A stretch of 64,000 nucleotides of DNA from Massilia litorea (lineage in GTDB: Bacteria; Pseudomonadota; Gammaproteobacteria; Burkholderiales; Burkholderiaceae_D): assembly GCF_015101885.1 (NCBI RefSeq), contig NZ_CP062941.1, positions 3,286,001 to 3,350,000 of the forward strand, read 5' to 3'. The notes under the pieces were generated by a model. The model did not search any database. It was given only the letters and a program-made list of their open reading frames with translations, and was not told where the DNA came from. Every line of letters begins with the position of its first letter. Position 1 is the first letter of the stretch. The translations under genes and the position numbers were made by a program. Positions 50,037 through 57,787 of this stretch are shown here, piece after piece.

Positions 50037-50101
50037 CCCGCGATTATCGCGCCCAGCCGGCTTTCTGTCACGCAAGCGCCCGGAATCAGCCTGTCCTCGG
50101 C

Positions 50102-50278
50102 TCAGCCGCCGCCGATCCCCCGCATGACGCGTCCGCTGCCGCCGCATTGCGGGCACTGCTTGCCGTCGGCCAGTTTGCCGCTGCCGGAGCAGGCTTCGCA
50201 GACGTCTTCGCCGGCGCCGGGCGTGCCCGGGGTGGCTTCGTCGCCAGGGTTCAGGTCGGGTTCGGGAGTCGTTGCCAT
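50102..50278 (-). CDS. Small CxxCxGxG zinc-ribbon protein
   Basis: 58 residues from ATG 50278. After a flexible acidic/Pro-rich start it has CEACSGSGKLADGKQCPQCG with GSG following: two Cys pairs arranged like the DnaJ zinc-binding repeat. No J domain. A small zinc protein of unknown role, perhaps a chaperone helper. It precedes the chromate transporter genes on the same strand by 65 bases. Confidence 0.75.
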   Translation of the reverse strand: MATTPEPDLNPGDEATPGTPGAGEDVCEACSGSGKLADGKQCPQCGGSGRVMRGIGGG

Positions 50279-50458
50279 GGGTGCCTCGCAAGTGGGTGGA
50301 GAACACGGCCATTCTAGGACGATCCCGGTACCGGTGGCGCTCCCTTGAGAAAGTCGTACGCTCAACTTTTTACACTTTTCGATAGGAAGTTGACATTGAC
50401 ATTCTTTTGTATTGATGAATACTCGTTAGGAAACTTCAACCTGTGAGGCGAGGTCACT

Positions 50459-50674
50459 ATGGAGCAATCCCCAAGCGAGCAAACGGATATATCGGCAGTC
50501 ATAGACGAATCCCGGACCGACGCGCGCCAGCGCCGCATCGTCGATGCCGGCATTGCGGTCCAGGACAGCAGCAATACCATGTCCGCATTCGAATACCTGC
50601 GCACACGCGATATCGACGTCCACGTCATCGAGCGGGTACTGCTGGAGCCGCACCGGCGCCGCTCCCGCTCCTGA
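50459..50674 (+). CDS. Small acidic/basic hypothetical protein
   Basis: 71 residues with GAGG before the ATG. The middle (RRIVDAGIAVQDSSNTMSAF) and the end (DIDVHVIERVLLEPHRRRSR) look like a two-helix regulator-type protein recurring in this bacterial family, but no function is known. A TTGACATTGACATT stretch at about 50392 could supply the -35 box. Confidence 0.6.
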   Translation: MEQSPSEQTDISAVIDESRTDARQRRIVDAGIAVQDSSNTMSAFEYLRTRDIDVHVIERVLLEPHRRRSRS

Positions 50675-51115
50675 AAGTTTCCCACAATACTGTCTTTTTG
50701 ATGTCAAAGGTGCATGTTTGTTGCGCCTGGTGACCGGCATTTATACACATAAGTTGCATTTTTTTATCTTCACCGATCTTCACGGTGGTCCTGCGCATGA
50801 TCTCGCAAGTCATTGATTTTTCGTGAATTCGGTGCTGCCCGCCGAACGGGCAAATTGTTGAAACCCGCATGCGGACGGGTTTTCCGCCTGTCAAGCCCCT
50901 TCTTTTCCACAAAGTTATTCACAGACTTTGTGGATATCCGGAAAAGTTCTTTGGTTACGGCTACTTAGCAGAAAAGGATCGCGTAACACGCGAGCTTCGC
51001 GCAACGCTCGTGCACGCTTTTTACAACATCGCATCGGGCAGCAAGTGCAAAATGCACTTGCGAAGCGCTACTGGACAAATGTACAGTTGCGTTGTCTTCA
51101 CCTTGTCAGTTTTCC
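50675..51115. other. Intergenic region holding the left DnaA-box repeat
   Basis: About 440 bases before the helicase gene. It contains the left copy of the 133-base direct repeat (50805-50937). No further gene is convincing; a long open frame from 50869 has no ribosome binding site and only shadows the helicase. Confidence 0.7.
50805..50937. repeat. 133-base direct repeat with three DnaA-box-like sites, left copy
   Basis: It starts GCAAGTCATTGATTTT, has TTGTTGAAACCCGCAT at offset 50 and three DnaA-type 9-mers: TTTTCCACA (50903), TTATTCACA (50915, fits TTATNCACA) and TGTGGATAT (50929, reverse orientation). The right copy at 53358-53490 has every element at exactly the same offset. Confidence 0.85.
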
Positions 51116-53251
51116 ATGTCCGCTGCCGCCGCCGTCGCTGTGCCCGCTCACTCGTCCGATCCTTTGGCTGCATCCGTGCCGGCCGCTTTACCCCCTGTCG
51201 ACGATCCTTTCGCCAGCCTCAATCCCGCGCAGCGCCTGGCGGTCGAGCACGACATCGGCGCAGCGGCCAGCCGGCCTTTGCTGGTCGTGGCCGGCGCCGG
51301 TTCGGGCAAGACGAATACCCTTGCGCACCGGGTGGCGCGCCTGATCATGGCCGGCGCCGATCCGCAGCGGATCCTGCTGCTGACCTTTTCGCGGCGCGCC
51401 GCCAACGAGATGACCCAGCGCGCCGGCAATGTACTGCAGAGGATCATGGGAGGCAGTGCGGGCGGCGTCGCGACGCTGCCCTGGGCCGGCACCTTCCACA
51501 GCATCGGTGCGCGCCTGCTGCGCGAATTTTCCGGGCGCATCGGCCTGGACGAATCGTTCACGATCCACGACCGCGGCGACTCCGAAGACCTGATGGGCCT
51601 GGTACGCCACGAGATCGGGCTGACCCAGACCGCCAAGCGTTTTCCCCTGAAAGGGACCTGTCTGTCGATCTATTCGCGGGTCGTGAATTCGCGCGAACCG
51701 CTCGACCTGGTTCTGCAGAGCACCTTCCCTTGGTGCTGCGAGTGGGAAGCGGAGCTGAAACGCCTGTTCGGCGCCTATGTCGACGCCAAGCAGGAGCAGA
51801 ATGTGCTCGACTACGACGATCTGCTGCTGTTCTGGGCCGAGATGGCCTCGGACCCCGAACTCGGGCCCGAGATCGGTTCCCTGTTCGACCACGTGCTGGT
51901 CGACGAATACCAGGACACCAACCGCCTGCAGGCCGCCATCATCACCGGCATGAAGCCGGGCGGGGAGGGCGTGATGGTGGTCGGCGACGATGCCCAGTCG
52001 ATCTATTCCTTCCGCGGCGCCACGGTGCGCAACATCCTCGACTTCCCGGGCCAGTTCTCGCAGCCGGCGCAGGTGATTACGCTCGACCGCAATTACCGCT
52101 CGACCCAGCCGATCCTCGACGCCTCGAACGCCGTGATCGCCGCCGCGCTCGAGCGCCACGCGAAAACGCTGTGGACGGACAAGGTCGCCAGCAGCCTGCC
52201 GCAGCTGGTCCTGATTCCCGACGAGGCCGAGCAGGCGCGCTGGGTCTGCAACCGCATCCTCGAACACCGCGAAGCGGGCATCAAGTTGACGACCCAGGCC
52301 GTGCTGTTCCGGGCGGCCAGCCATAGCGCGGCGCTGGAGCTCGAACTGATGCGCCGGAATATCCCGTTCGTGAAATTCGGCGGCCTGAAATTCCTGGAAG
52401 CCTCGCACATCAAGGACGTGCTGGCCGTGCTGCGCTTTGCCCAGAACCCGAACGGGCGCATGGCCGGCTTCCGGGTGCTGCAACTGATTCCGGGCATCGG
52501 CCCGGCCACGGCCACGCGCCTGCTGGACGCGATGGCCGCGGCGCCCGAAGCGCTGGACGCGGTCGAGGCCTTCACGCCGCCCTCGAAAAGCCAGGGCGAC
52601 TGGCAGGATTTCGTTACCCTGTACCGGCGCCTGCGCACGCCGGGTTTGCGCTGGCCGGCCGACATCGAGCTGGTGCGCGACTGGTACTTGCCCCACCTCG
52701 AGCGCCTGCACGACGACGCGACAGTGCGCGCGGCCGACGTCGCCCAGCTGGCCCAGCTGGCGGGCGGCCACGGCACGCGCGAAAGTTTCCTGGCGGAGAT
52801 CACGCTCGATCCGCCCGAGGCCACCAGCGACCGCGCCGGGCCGCCGCTGCTCGACGAAGATTATCTGATCCTGTCGACCATCCACTCGAGCAAGGGCCAG
52901 GAATGGAAGTCGGTGCACGTGCTGAATGTGGTGGACGGCTGCATTCCCTCCGATATGAGCACCGGAAGCGCCGAGGAAATCGAGGAGGAGCGGCGCCTGC
53001 TGTATGTCGCCATGACGCGCGCCAGGGAGCATCTGCACCTGGTGGTACCGAACCGTTTCTTCATCAAGCAGCAGTCGCAGATGGGCGATCGCCATGTGTA
53101 TGCGGCGCGCACCCGCTTCGTGACGCCGGCCATGCTCAAGCATTTCGAGGAATGCGTCTGGATCACGGCGGACACGGCGAAATCGAACAAGCCGATGCCC
53201 GACAGTGTCCGGATGCTGGTGCGCGATCGTGCCCGCAGCGCGTGGAAGTGA
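51116..53251 (+). CDS. UvrD/Rep-family ATP-dependent DNA helicase
   Basis: 711 residues. Superfamily 1A motifs in order: SLNPAQRLAVEH (Q motif), VAGAGSGKTNTLAHRVARL (I, residues about 58-76), ILLLTFSRRAANEMTQRA (Ia), HVLVDEYQDTNRLQ (II), VMVVGDDAQSIYSFRGA (III), LDRNYRSTQPILD (IV), and STIHSSKGQEWKSVHVLNVVDG with RRLLYVAMTRAREHLHL (V-VI). It is shorter than UvrD by a reduced 2B domain and C terminus. It unwinds DNA 3' to 5', probably in repair or replication restart. No ribosome binding site is strong; ATG 51116 is chosen over an upstream TTG. The gene is bracketed by the DnaA-box repeats. Confidence 0.92.
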   Translation: MSAAAAVAVPAHSSDPLAASVPAALPPVDDPFASLNPAQRLAVEHDIGAAASRPLLVVAGAGSGKTNTLAHRVARLIMAGADPQRILLLTFSRRAANEMTQRAGNVLQRIMGGSAGGVATLPWAGTFHSIGARLLREFSGRIGLDESFTIHDRGDSEDLMGLVRHEIGLTQTAKRFPLKGTCLSIYSRVVNSREPLDLVLQSTFPWCCEWEAELKRLFGAYVDAKQEQNVLDYDDLLLFWAEMASDPELGPEIGSLFDHVLVDEYQDTNRLQAAIITGMKPGGEGVMVVGDDAQSIYSFRGATVRNILDFPGQFSQPAQVITLDRNYRSTQPILDASNAVIAAALERHAKTLWTDKVASSLPQLVLIPDEAEQARWVCNRILEHREAGIKLTTQAVLFRAASHSAALELELMRRNIPFVKFGGLKFLEASHIKDVLAVLRFAQNPNGRMAGFRVLQLIPGIGPATATRLLDAMAAAPEALDAVEAFTPPSKSQGDWQDFVTLYRRLRTPGLRWPADIELVRDWYLPHLERLHDDATVRAADVAQLAQLAGGHGTRESFLAEITLDPPEATSDRAGPPLLDEDYLILSTIHSSKGQEWKSVHVLNVVDGCIPSDMSTGSAEEIEEERRLLYVAMTRAREHLHLVVPNRFFIKQQSQMGDRHVYAARTRFVTPAMLKHFEECVWITADTAKSNKPMPDSVRMLVRDRARSAWK

Positions 53252-53357
53252 GGAGGGGAAATGGCGCAGAGAATGTGTCTCAAGCTGACTTATCCCCCGT
53301 TGTAGGACTTTGTAGGAATTTGCTGATAACGGCCCTGTGCACGAAAGCACAGTGCGT

Positions 53358-53490
53358 GCAAGCCATTGATTTTAAAGGACACAATTTCTGCCTGTAGATT
53401 GGGCATTTTGTTGAAACCCGCATCAATACTGCGCTTGCGGCTTGTCAAGAGGCGCTTGTCCACACAGTTATCCACAATTCTTGTGGATAT
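53358..53490. repeat. 133-base direct repeat with three DnaA-box-like sites, right copy
   Basis: Same layout as the left copy at 50805-50937: GCAAGCCATTGATTTT, TTGTTGAAACCCGCAT at offset 50, then TTGTCCACA (53456), TTATCCACA (53468, perfect DnaA box) and TGTGGATAT (53482). Both repeats have the same orientation, on either side of the helicase gene. Confidence 0.85.
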
Positions 53491-53519
53491 CAGCGCCGCC
53501 CTAATGAAATCAATGACTT
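53360..53519. repeat. 160-base element with 13-base terminal inverted repeats (MITE-like)
   Basis: AAGCCATTGATTT (53360-53372) and AAATCAATGACTT (53507-53519) are inverted copies (12 of 13). The element spans the right DnaA-box repeat. The left copy keeps the first terminus as AAGTCATTGATTT but its expected second terminus (50954-50966) is degraded. Confidence 0.65.
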
Positions 53520-53527
53520 AGCTGCAA

Positions 53528-54370
53528 TTATTTGCGCTGCATCAGCTCAGCCATCGCTTCGAGCGCGTCCCGTGCAGTAAGCGAAATTGCAACACCCGGA
53601 TGGCCGTCGAGCTGGGACGCGCGCGGATTGATGCGCACGATCGGCACGCCCTGCATCTGGCTCATGCGCCGCACAGAGGGAATGTCGATGCCGGCGCCGA
53701 GTTCGATCACGACCATTCCGCGCACCCTTGCGCGCCAGCGCCGCAGCCGTTCGAACTGCGCATCGGTCCGGTTCGCGATCCAGTCGCCGTCGTTGAACAT
53801 CAGGATGTTGGGCCGGGCCAGCGCCCCGCAATGCGGACAGCGCGGCGGCGCCGAGCGCAGCCGGCAAGCCTGCGCGTCGACCAGCGGCATGAATGCGTCC
53901 GCCGTCCAGGTCGCGTTCGAGCAGGGCAGGGTGCATTGCAGGTGGTGGATCGAGCCGTGGCATTCGACGATGCGCGCCTCGTCGAAGCCGGCGCGCTGGA
54001 ACTGGCCGTCGACATTGCTCGTGAAGACAAAGGCGCCGCCGGGCATATCGGCGGCCAACCTGCGCAGGATCGTGAACCCCGGGTGCGGCACCGTGTCCCG
54101 GTAGAGCTGCAGGCGATGCCCGTAGAAGCCCCAGGCAAGGGCAGGATCGTCGGCGAAGGATGCCGGATTGGCGATCTCGTGGAAGGCAATGTTTGATGCG
54201 CGCAAGGCCGGATAGGCTTGCCAGAAGCCGCTGTTGCCGCGAAAGTCGGGCAGGCCGGAATCGACGCCGATGCCGGCGCCGGCGCAGATCAGGAGCGAAT
54301 GCGCTTCGCGCAGGAGTTGCGCGGCGTCGGCGAGGCCGGCGGCCTTGTCAGCGCCAGGGTTCGACAACAC
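53528..54370 (-). CDS. Sir2-family NAD-dependent protein deacylase (sirtuin)
   Basis: About 280 residues. LLICAGAGIGVDSGLPDFRG (NAD site), FVFTSNVDGQFQRAG, VECHGSIHHLQC (catalytic His) and a zinc site CTLPC ... CPHCG; RPNILMFND and VVIELGAGIDIPSV follow. Full sirtuin length. It removes acyl groups from lysine using NAD. Start: GTG at 54370 (or TTG 54367) overlaps the previous gene by about 23 bases; ATG 54409 would overlap it by 62. Coupling to the small secreted-protein gene is suggested. Confidence 0.87.
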   Translation of the reverse strand: MLSNPGADKAAGLADAAQLLREAHSLLICAGAGIGVDSGLPDFRGNSGFWQAYPALRASNIAFHEIANPASFADDPALAWGFYGHRLQLYRDTVPHPGFTILRRLAADMPGGAFVFTSNVDGQFQRAGFDEARIVECHGSIHHLQCTLPCSNATWTADAFMPLVDAQACRLRSAPPRCPHCGALARPNILMFNDGDWIANRTDAQFERLRRWRARVRGMVVIELGAGIDIPSVRRMSQMQGVPIVRINPRASQLDGHPGVAISLTARDALEAMAELMQRK

Positions 54371-54713
54371 AGCCCCCGAGATCCACCGTTTCCAGCTTGA
54401 CCGGCCCATACCATTCGTCCACCGGTACGAAGCCGCCCTTGCGCCGTATCCACGCTTGTTTGTTGTCTTTGTTGATCAGGGCCGAATGGGCAAAGCCGTC
54501 GGGCACGTCTCCCTTCTGGTTCGGCAGGCGGATGACGACCAGGTCCGCCGTGCGCACACCGTGTTCGAGCGGCCGTGGCGCTTTCGGGATCTGCTTCCTG
54601 AAACCCGAAAACGAGATGCCATAGGTTTGTACTAACTGATCGGCTGCGTTACATGCCGCCTGGACAGGGAGGGCGAGCGCGAGCGCTGCGACAAGGCTGA
54701 GAATGCGTTTCAT
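54348..54713 (-). CDS. Small exported protein of unknown function
   Basis: 121 residues with a signal peptide (KRILSLVAALALALPVQA) and two cysteines (AACNAADQ and GGCVVEP) that could form a disulfide. The middle includes TADLVVIRLPNQKGDVPDG and AWIRRKGGFVPVDEWYGPVK. I do not recognise the family. It lies directly before the sirtuin gene, with GGAGA before the ATG. Confidence 0.65.
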   Translation of the reverse strand: MKRILSLVAALALALPVQAACNAADQLVQTYGISFSGFRKQIPKAPRPLEHGVRTADLVVIRLPNQKGDVPDGFAHSALINKDNKQAWIRRKGGFVPVDEWYGPVKLETVDLGGCVVEPWR

Positions 54714-54743
54714 CGGGGTCTCCTCCATACGATGCCGTCGAGC

Positions 54744-55364
54744 TTAGCGGATCGCTGCCGTTAGCCGATGCAGTTCGGCAAGAAAACGCTCGGCGGCCAG
54801 CGCCGGCGGCCATGGCTCCCAGGGCCGGCCGCCATAGCGCGCGACCAGCGGATCATCCTCCAATACGGCGGCCTGGATCTTGAGCGTGCTGCGTACTTCC
54901 TCGCGCGACCAGCCGGCCACGTGCACGGCTTCGCTGGCCGCTGCCAGGCGGTCGGCGCGCTTGTGGCGCGCATGGTCGAGCGGGGTCCAGGACGGCAGGC
55001 CGTAGCGCAGGAAGACCACGTGTTCCAGCCGTTTCGTCAGCGCATGAAAACCTTCGCCGAGGAAGGGCTTGATGACCGACAGCGCATCGAAGCCGAGCAG
55101 GCCTTCCTCGGCGTCGTGCAGCAGTTCGCGCAGCTCGAGCAGGGGTTCGGCCCGGTCGCCGAGCGCGGCGCGCTGCAGCAGCATGACCGTGATCGAATGC
55201 TGGGCCACCGACAGGGGCAGGGGCCAGGCCGAATGCCCGCCCCAGCGGTAGGTGCGGGCCAGGCCGAGCGCGAGGTCGGCGTCGTCCCAGTCGAAGGGGG
55301 TCGGGTTCAGCAGGTCGAGGCGCTTGCCCGACGGCATGCGCACCCAGGCGCGTTGCTGGGCCAT
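54744..55364 (-). CDS. HD-domain phosphohydrolase (YfbR-like)
   Basis: 206 residues from the ATG at 55364. HD motif: SVAQHSITV (first His), ELRELLHDAEEGLLGFDALSV (His-Asp), and a C-terminal Asp region (KRADRLAAASEAVHV). Starts with PSGKRLDLLNPTPFDW, which is common in these proteins. It likely removes phosphate from a nucleotide. It lies upstream of, and on the same strand as, the exported protein and sirtuin genes. A weak ribosome binding site leaves the start open to revision. Confidence 0.8.
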   Translation of the reverse strand: MAQQRAWVRMPSGKRLDLLNPTPFDWDDADLALGLARTYRWGGHSAWPLPLSVAQHSITVMLLQRAALGDRAEPLLELRELLHDAEEGLLGFDALSVIKPFLGEGFHALTKRLEHVVFLRYGLPSWTPLDHARHKRADRLAAASEAVHVAGWSREEVRSTLKIQAAVLEDDPLVARYGGRPWEPWPPALAAERFLAELHRLTAAIR

Positions 55365-55555
55365 CAGAAGATCCGGTTCGTCGTTCTCATACCCGGATTC
55401 TACAGGGCGGACGAACGCTTGCGGCCGGCATGGGCGTGCGCGTGCCGGGAGGCGCGCACGCGGATTTTCCTGGTGCCGGACCCATTGATCCATGCGAACA
55501 TGGCGACATGGAGGCGGCATACACTGGATCGGTTTGTGATCCTGAAGGAGGCCCC

Positions 55556-57106
55556 GTGGATGACACACCGAAGCGGTACGAGTGCGACGTGCTGATCGTC
55601 GGCGGCGGCATCAACGGCGCGGCCATCGCGCGCGACGCGGCCGGACGCGGCCTGCGCGTGGTGCTGTGCGAAAAGGACGACCTGGCCCAGCATACCTCCT
55701 CGGCATCGAGCAAACTCATCCATGGCGGCCTGCGCTACCTCGAACAGCGCCAGTTCGGCCTCGTGCGCAAGGCCCTGGCCGAGCGCGAAACCCTGCTCAG
55801 CAGCGCGCCCCACATCATGCGTCCGCTGCGCTTCGTGATGCCCCATGACGCCGGCGCCCGCCCGGCCTGGATGATCCGCGCCGGGCTGTTCCTGTACGAC
55901 CGCCTGGCGCGGCGCGAATTCCTGCCCGGCTCGCAGGGCGTGGACCTGCGCACCCACCCGGCGGGGGCATCGCTGCAGCCGCAGTACACGCGCGGCTTCA
56001 TGTATTCCGACGGCTGGGTCGACGACGCCCGTCTGGTCGTCTTGAATGCGCTGGACGCCCGCGAGCGCGGCGCCGTCATCCTGACCCATGCGCGCTGCAA
56101 CCCGCCGCAGCGCCACCCCGACGGCTGGAACGCCACGCTCGAGGGAGAAGGGCGCCACGTGCACGTGACGGCGCGCTGCCTGGTCAACGCCGCCGGCCCC
56201 TGGGCCGCGCGCTTCCTGCACGGCGCCACGAATGCGGCGGGCGGCCAGGCGCTGCGCCTGATCAAGGGCAGCCACATCGTCGTGCCGCGCCTGTTCGAAC
56301 ACGCGCACGCCTATATTTTCCAGCACCCGGACGGGCGCATCGTGTTCGCACTGCCCTATGAAGGCGCCTTTACCCTGGTCGGCACCACCGACGTCGACTT
56401 CCGCGGCGAGCTCGACAAGGTGGCGATCAGCGCCGAGGAAACGGTCTACCTGTGCCAGCTGGTGAACCGCTATTTCACGCGCCAGGTGACGCCTGCCGAC
56501 GTGCTGTGGAGCTATGCCGGCGTGCGTCCGCTGGTCGAGGATGCGGCCGCCAGCGCGGCGACCGCCACGCGCGACTTCCGTCTCGAGCCCGACCTGGCCG
56601 GGGCACCGCTGCTGTCCGTTTTCGGCGGGAAGATCACGACCAGCCGCAAGCTGGCCGAGCAGGCCGTGGACTGGATCGGGCAGGCGCTCGGCCGCGCGGG
56701 TCACAGTCACTGCGCGGGCTGGACGGAGCAGGCCTGCCTGCCCGGTGGCGACCTCTACGGTCCGCGTCCGGACAAGCGCGGGGTGCTGGAATTCGGCGCC
56801 TGGAGCGCGCGCCAGGCAGGCCGTTATGCCTGGCTGCCGGCGCCCCTGTTCGAGCGCTATGCTCGCGCCTACGGCACCCGCATCCATCTGCTGCTGGCAC
56901 GCCGCGAGAGCCTGGCGGACATGGGACCGGAAGTGCTGCCCGGCCTGTACGCGGCCGAGATCGACTACCTGATGCAGCACGAATGGGCGCGCAGCAGCGC
57001 CGACATCCTCTGGCGCCGCAGCAAGCTCGGCTTGCACATGGCACCCGGCAGCGCGGTGCGGCTCGACGAGTGGATCGCGGCGCGGCAGGGTGCGGTGGCA
57101 ATCTGA
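55556..57106 (+). CDS. glpD: Aerobic glycerol-3-phosphate dehydrogenase
   Basis: 516 residues. Start: GTG at 55556, right after AAGGAGGCCCC. FAD motif CDVLIVGGGINGAAIARDAA; substrate region SSKLIHGGLRYLEQ; RCLVNAAGPWA; FALPYEGAFTLVGTTDVDF; LWSYAGVRPLVED; LLSVFGGKITTSRKLAE; and the C-terminal helical domain with MQHEWARSSADILWRRSKLG. It oxidises glycerol-3-phosphate at the inner membrane and feeds electrons to quinone. Divergent from the HD gene. Confidence 0.95.
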   Translation: MDDTPKRYECDVLIVGGGINGAAIARDAAGRGLRVVLCEKDDLAQHTSSASSKLIHGGLRYLEQRQFGLVRKALAERETLLSSAPHIMRPLRFVMPHDAGARPAWMIRAGLFLYDRLARREFLPGSQGVDLRTHPAGASLQPQYTRGFMYSDGWVDDARLVVLNALDARERGAVILTHARCNPPQRHPDGWNATLEGEGRHVHVTARCLVNAAGPWAARFLHGATNAAGGQALRLIKGSHIVVPRLFEHAHAYIFQHPDGRIVFALPYEGAFTLVGTTDVDFRGELDKVAISAEETVYLCQLVNRYFTRQVTPADVLWSYAGVRPLVEDAAASAATATRDFRLEPDLAGAPLLSVFGGKITTSRKLAEQAVDWIGQALGRAGHSHCAGWTEQACLPGGDLYGPRPDKRGVLEFGAWSARQAGRYAWLPAPLFERYARAYGTRIHLLLARRESLADMGPEVLPGLYAAEIDYLMQHEWARSSADILWRRSKLGLHMAPGSAVRLDEWIAARQGAVAI

Positions 57107-57364
57107 AGCATCGGGAGCGATATTCCGGCCCCGGCCGAACCGGCCTCAGCGCGAAAACAACACACGAGCTCGTATAACAGCCTCTGTCTTTTCAGAGTAT
57201 GGGCCGAACAATGCACGCTGTTTTAGCTCAAGAACAATACAATATTTTTAACAACATTCCCGGGGGCTGATTGTCGCCGAAGCTATAGTTCTCGACAACC
57301 GGCGCCAAGACCGGAAAGAAAAGATGCACCGATCGAAGTTCATTTTTCCAAGAGATAAACAAAC

Positions 57365-57787
57365 ATGCGTAAACCTGCATTCACACTGCGCTGCGTCGCC
57401 GCCACGGCGGCACTGGTGCTCGCTGGTTCGGCCTTCGCCGCCGGCCAGGCCGACCAGGTCGTTGCTAAAGATCCACGCACGGGCAAGATCCGCAACGCGA
57501 CGGCCGCAGAAGCAAAACAGCTGAATGAACTGCGCGCCGCCGACCGCGCCGCCCAGAAAGCGGCGCGCCAGGCCGCCGGTGCCCCGGCCGCGGGCGTCGT
57601 CCGCCTGCAGCAGAACGGCATCGCTGCCGCCTATGTCGACGAAGAGTCGGTGTCGTACTCGGTGGTGCACCGCACCGCCGACGGCAAACTCGAAGCCGAC
57701 TGCATCCACGGCAAGACCGCCGCCGAAACCGCCCTGACCAACCCAGTGACCAAGCACTCCGAGGAGCACCAGCATGAAGTTCAATAA
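57365..57787 (+). CDS. Small exported protein preceding a metalloprotease
   Basis: 140 residues with a signal peptide (ATAALVLAGSAFAAGQ). The middle is Ala/Arg/Gln-rich and helical (residues about 40-80); the rest includes RLQQNGIAAAYVDEESVSY and a polar His/Glu end. No known family. Its last 14 bases overlap the metalloprotease start, and the protease ribosome binding site (GAGGAG) lies inside this gene, so the two are co-made. It may be a propeptide-like inhibitor or chaperone for the protease. Confidence 0.6.
   Translation: MRKPAFTLRCVAATAALVLAGSAFAAGQADQVVAKDPRTGKIRNATAAEAKQLNELRAADRAAQKAARQAAGAPAAGVVRLQQNGIAAAYVDEESVSYSVVHRTADGKLEADCIHGKTAAETALTNPVTKHSEEHQHEVQ

Noticed and set aside
51092..51115. 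Upstream TTG as the start of the helicase
   Set aside because: No ribosome binding site precedes the TTG. ATG at 51116 is more usual, although its ribosome binding site is also weak.
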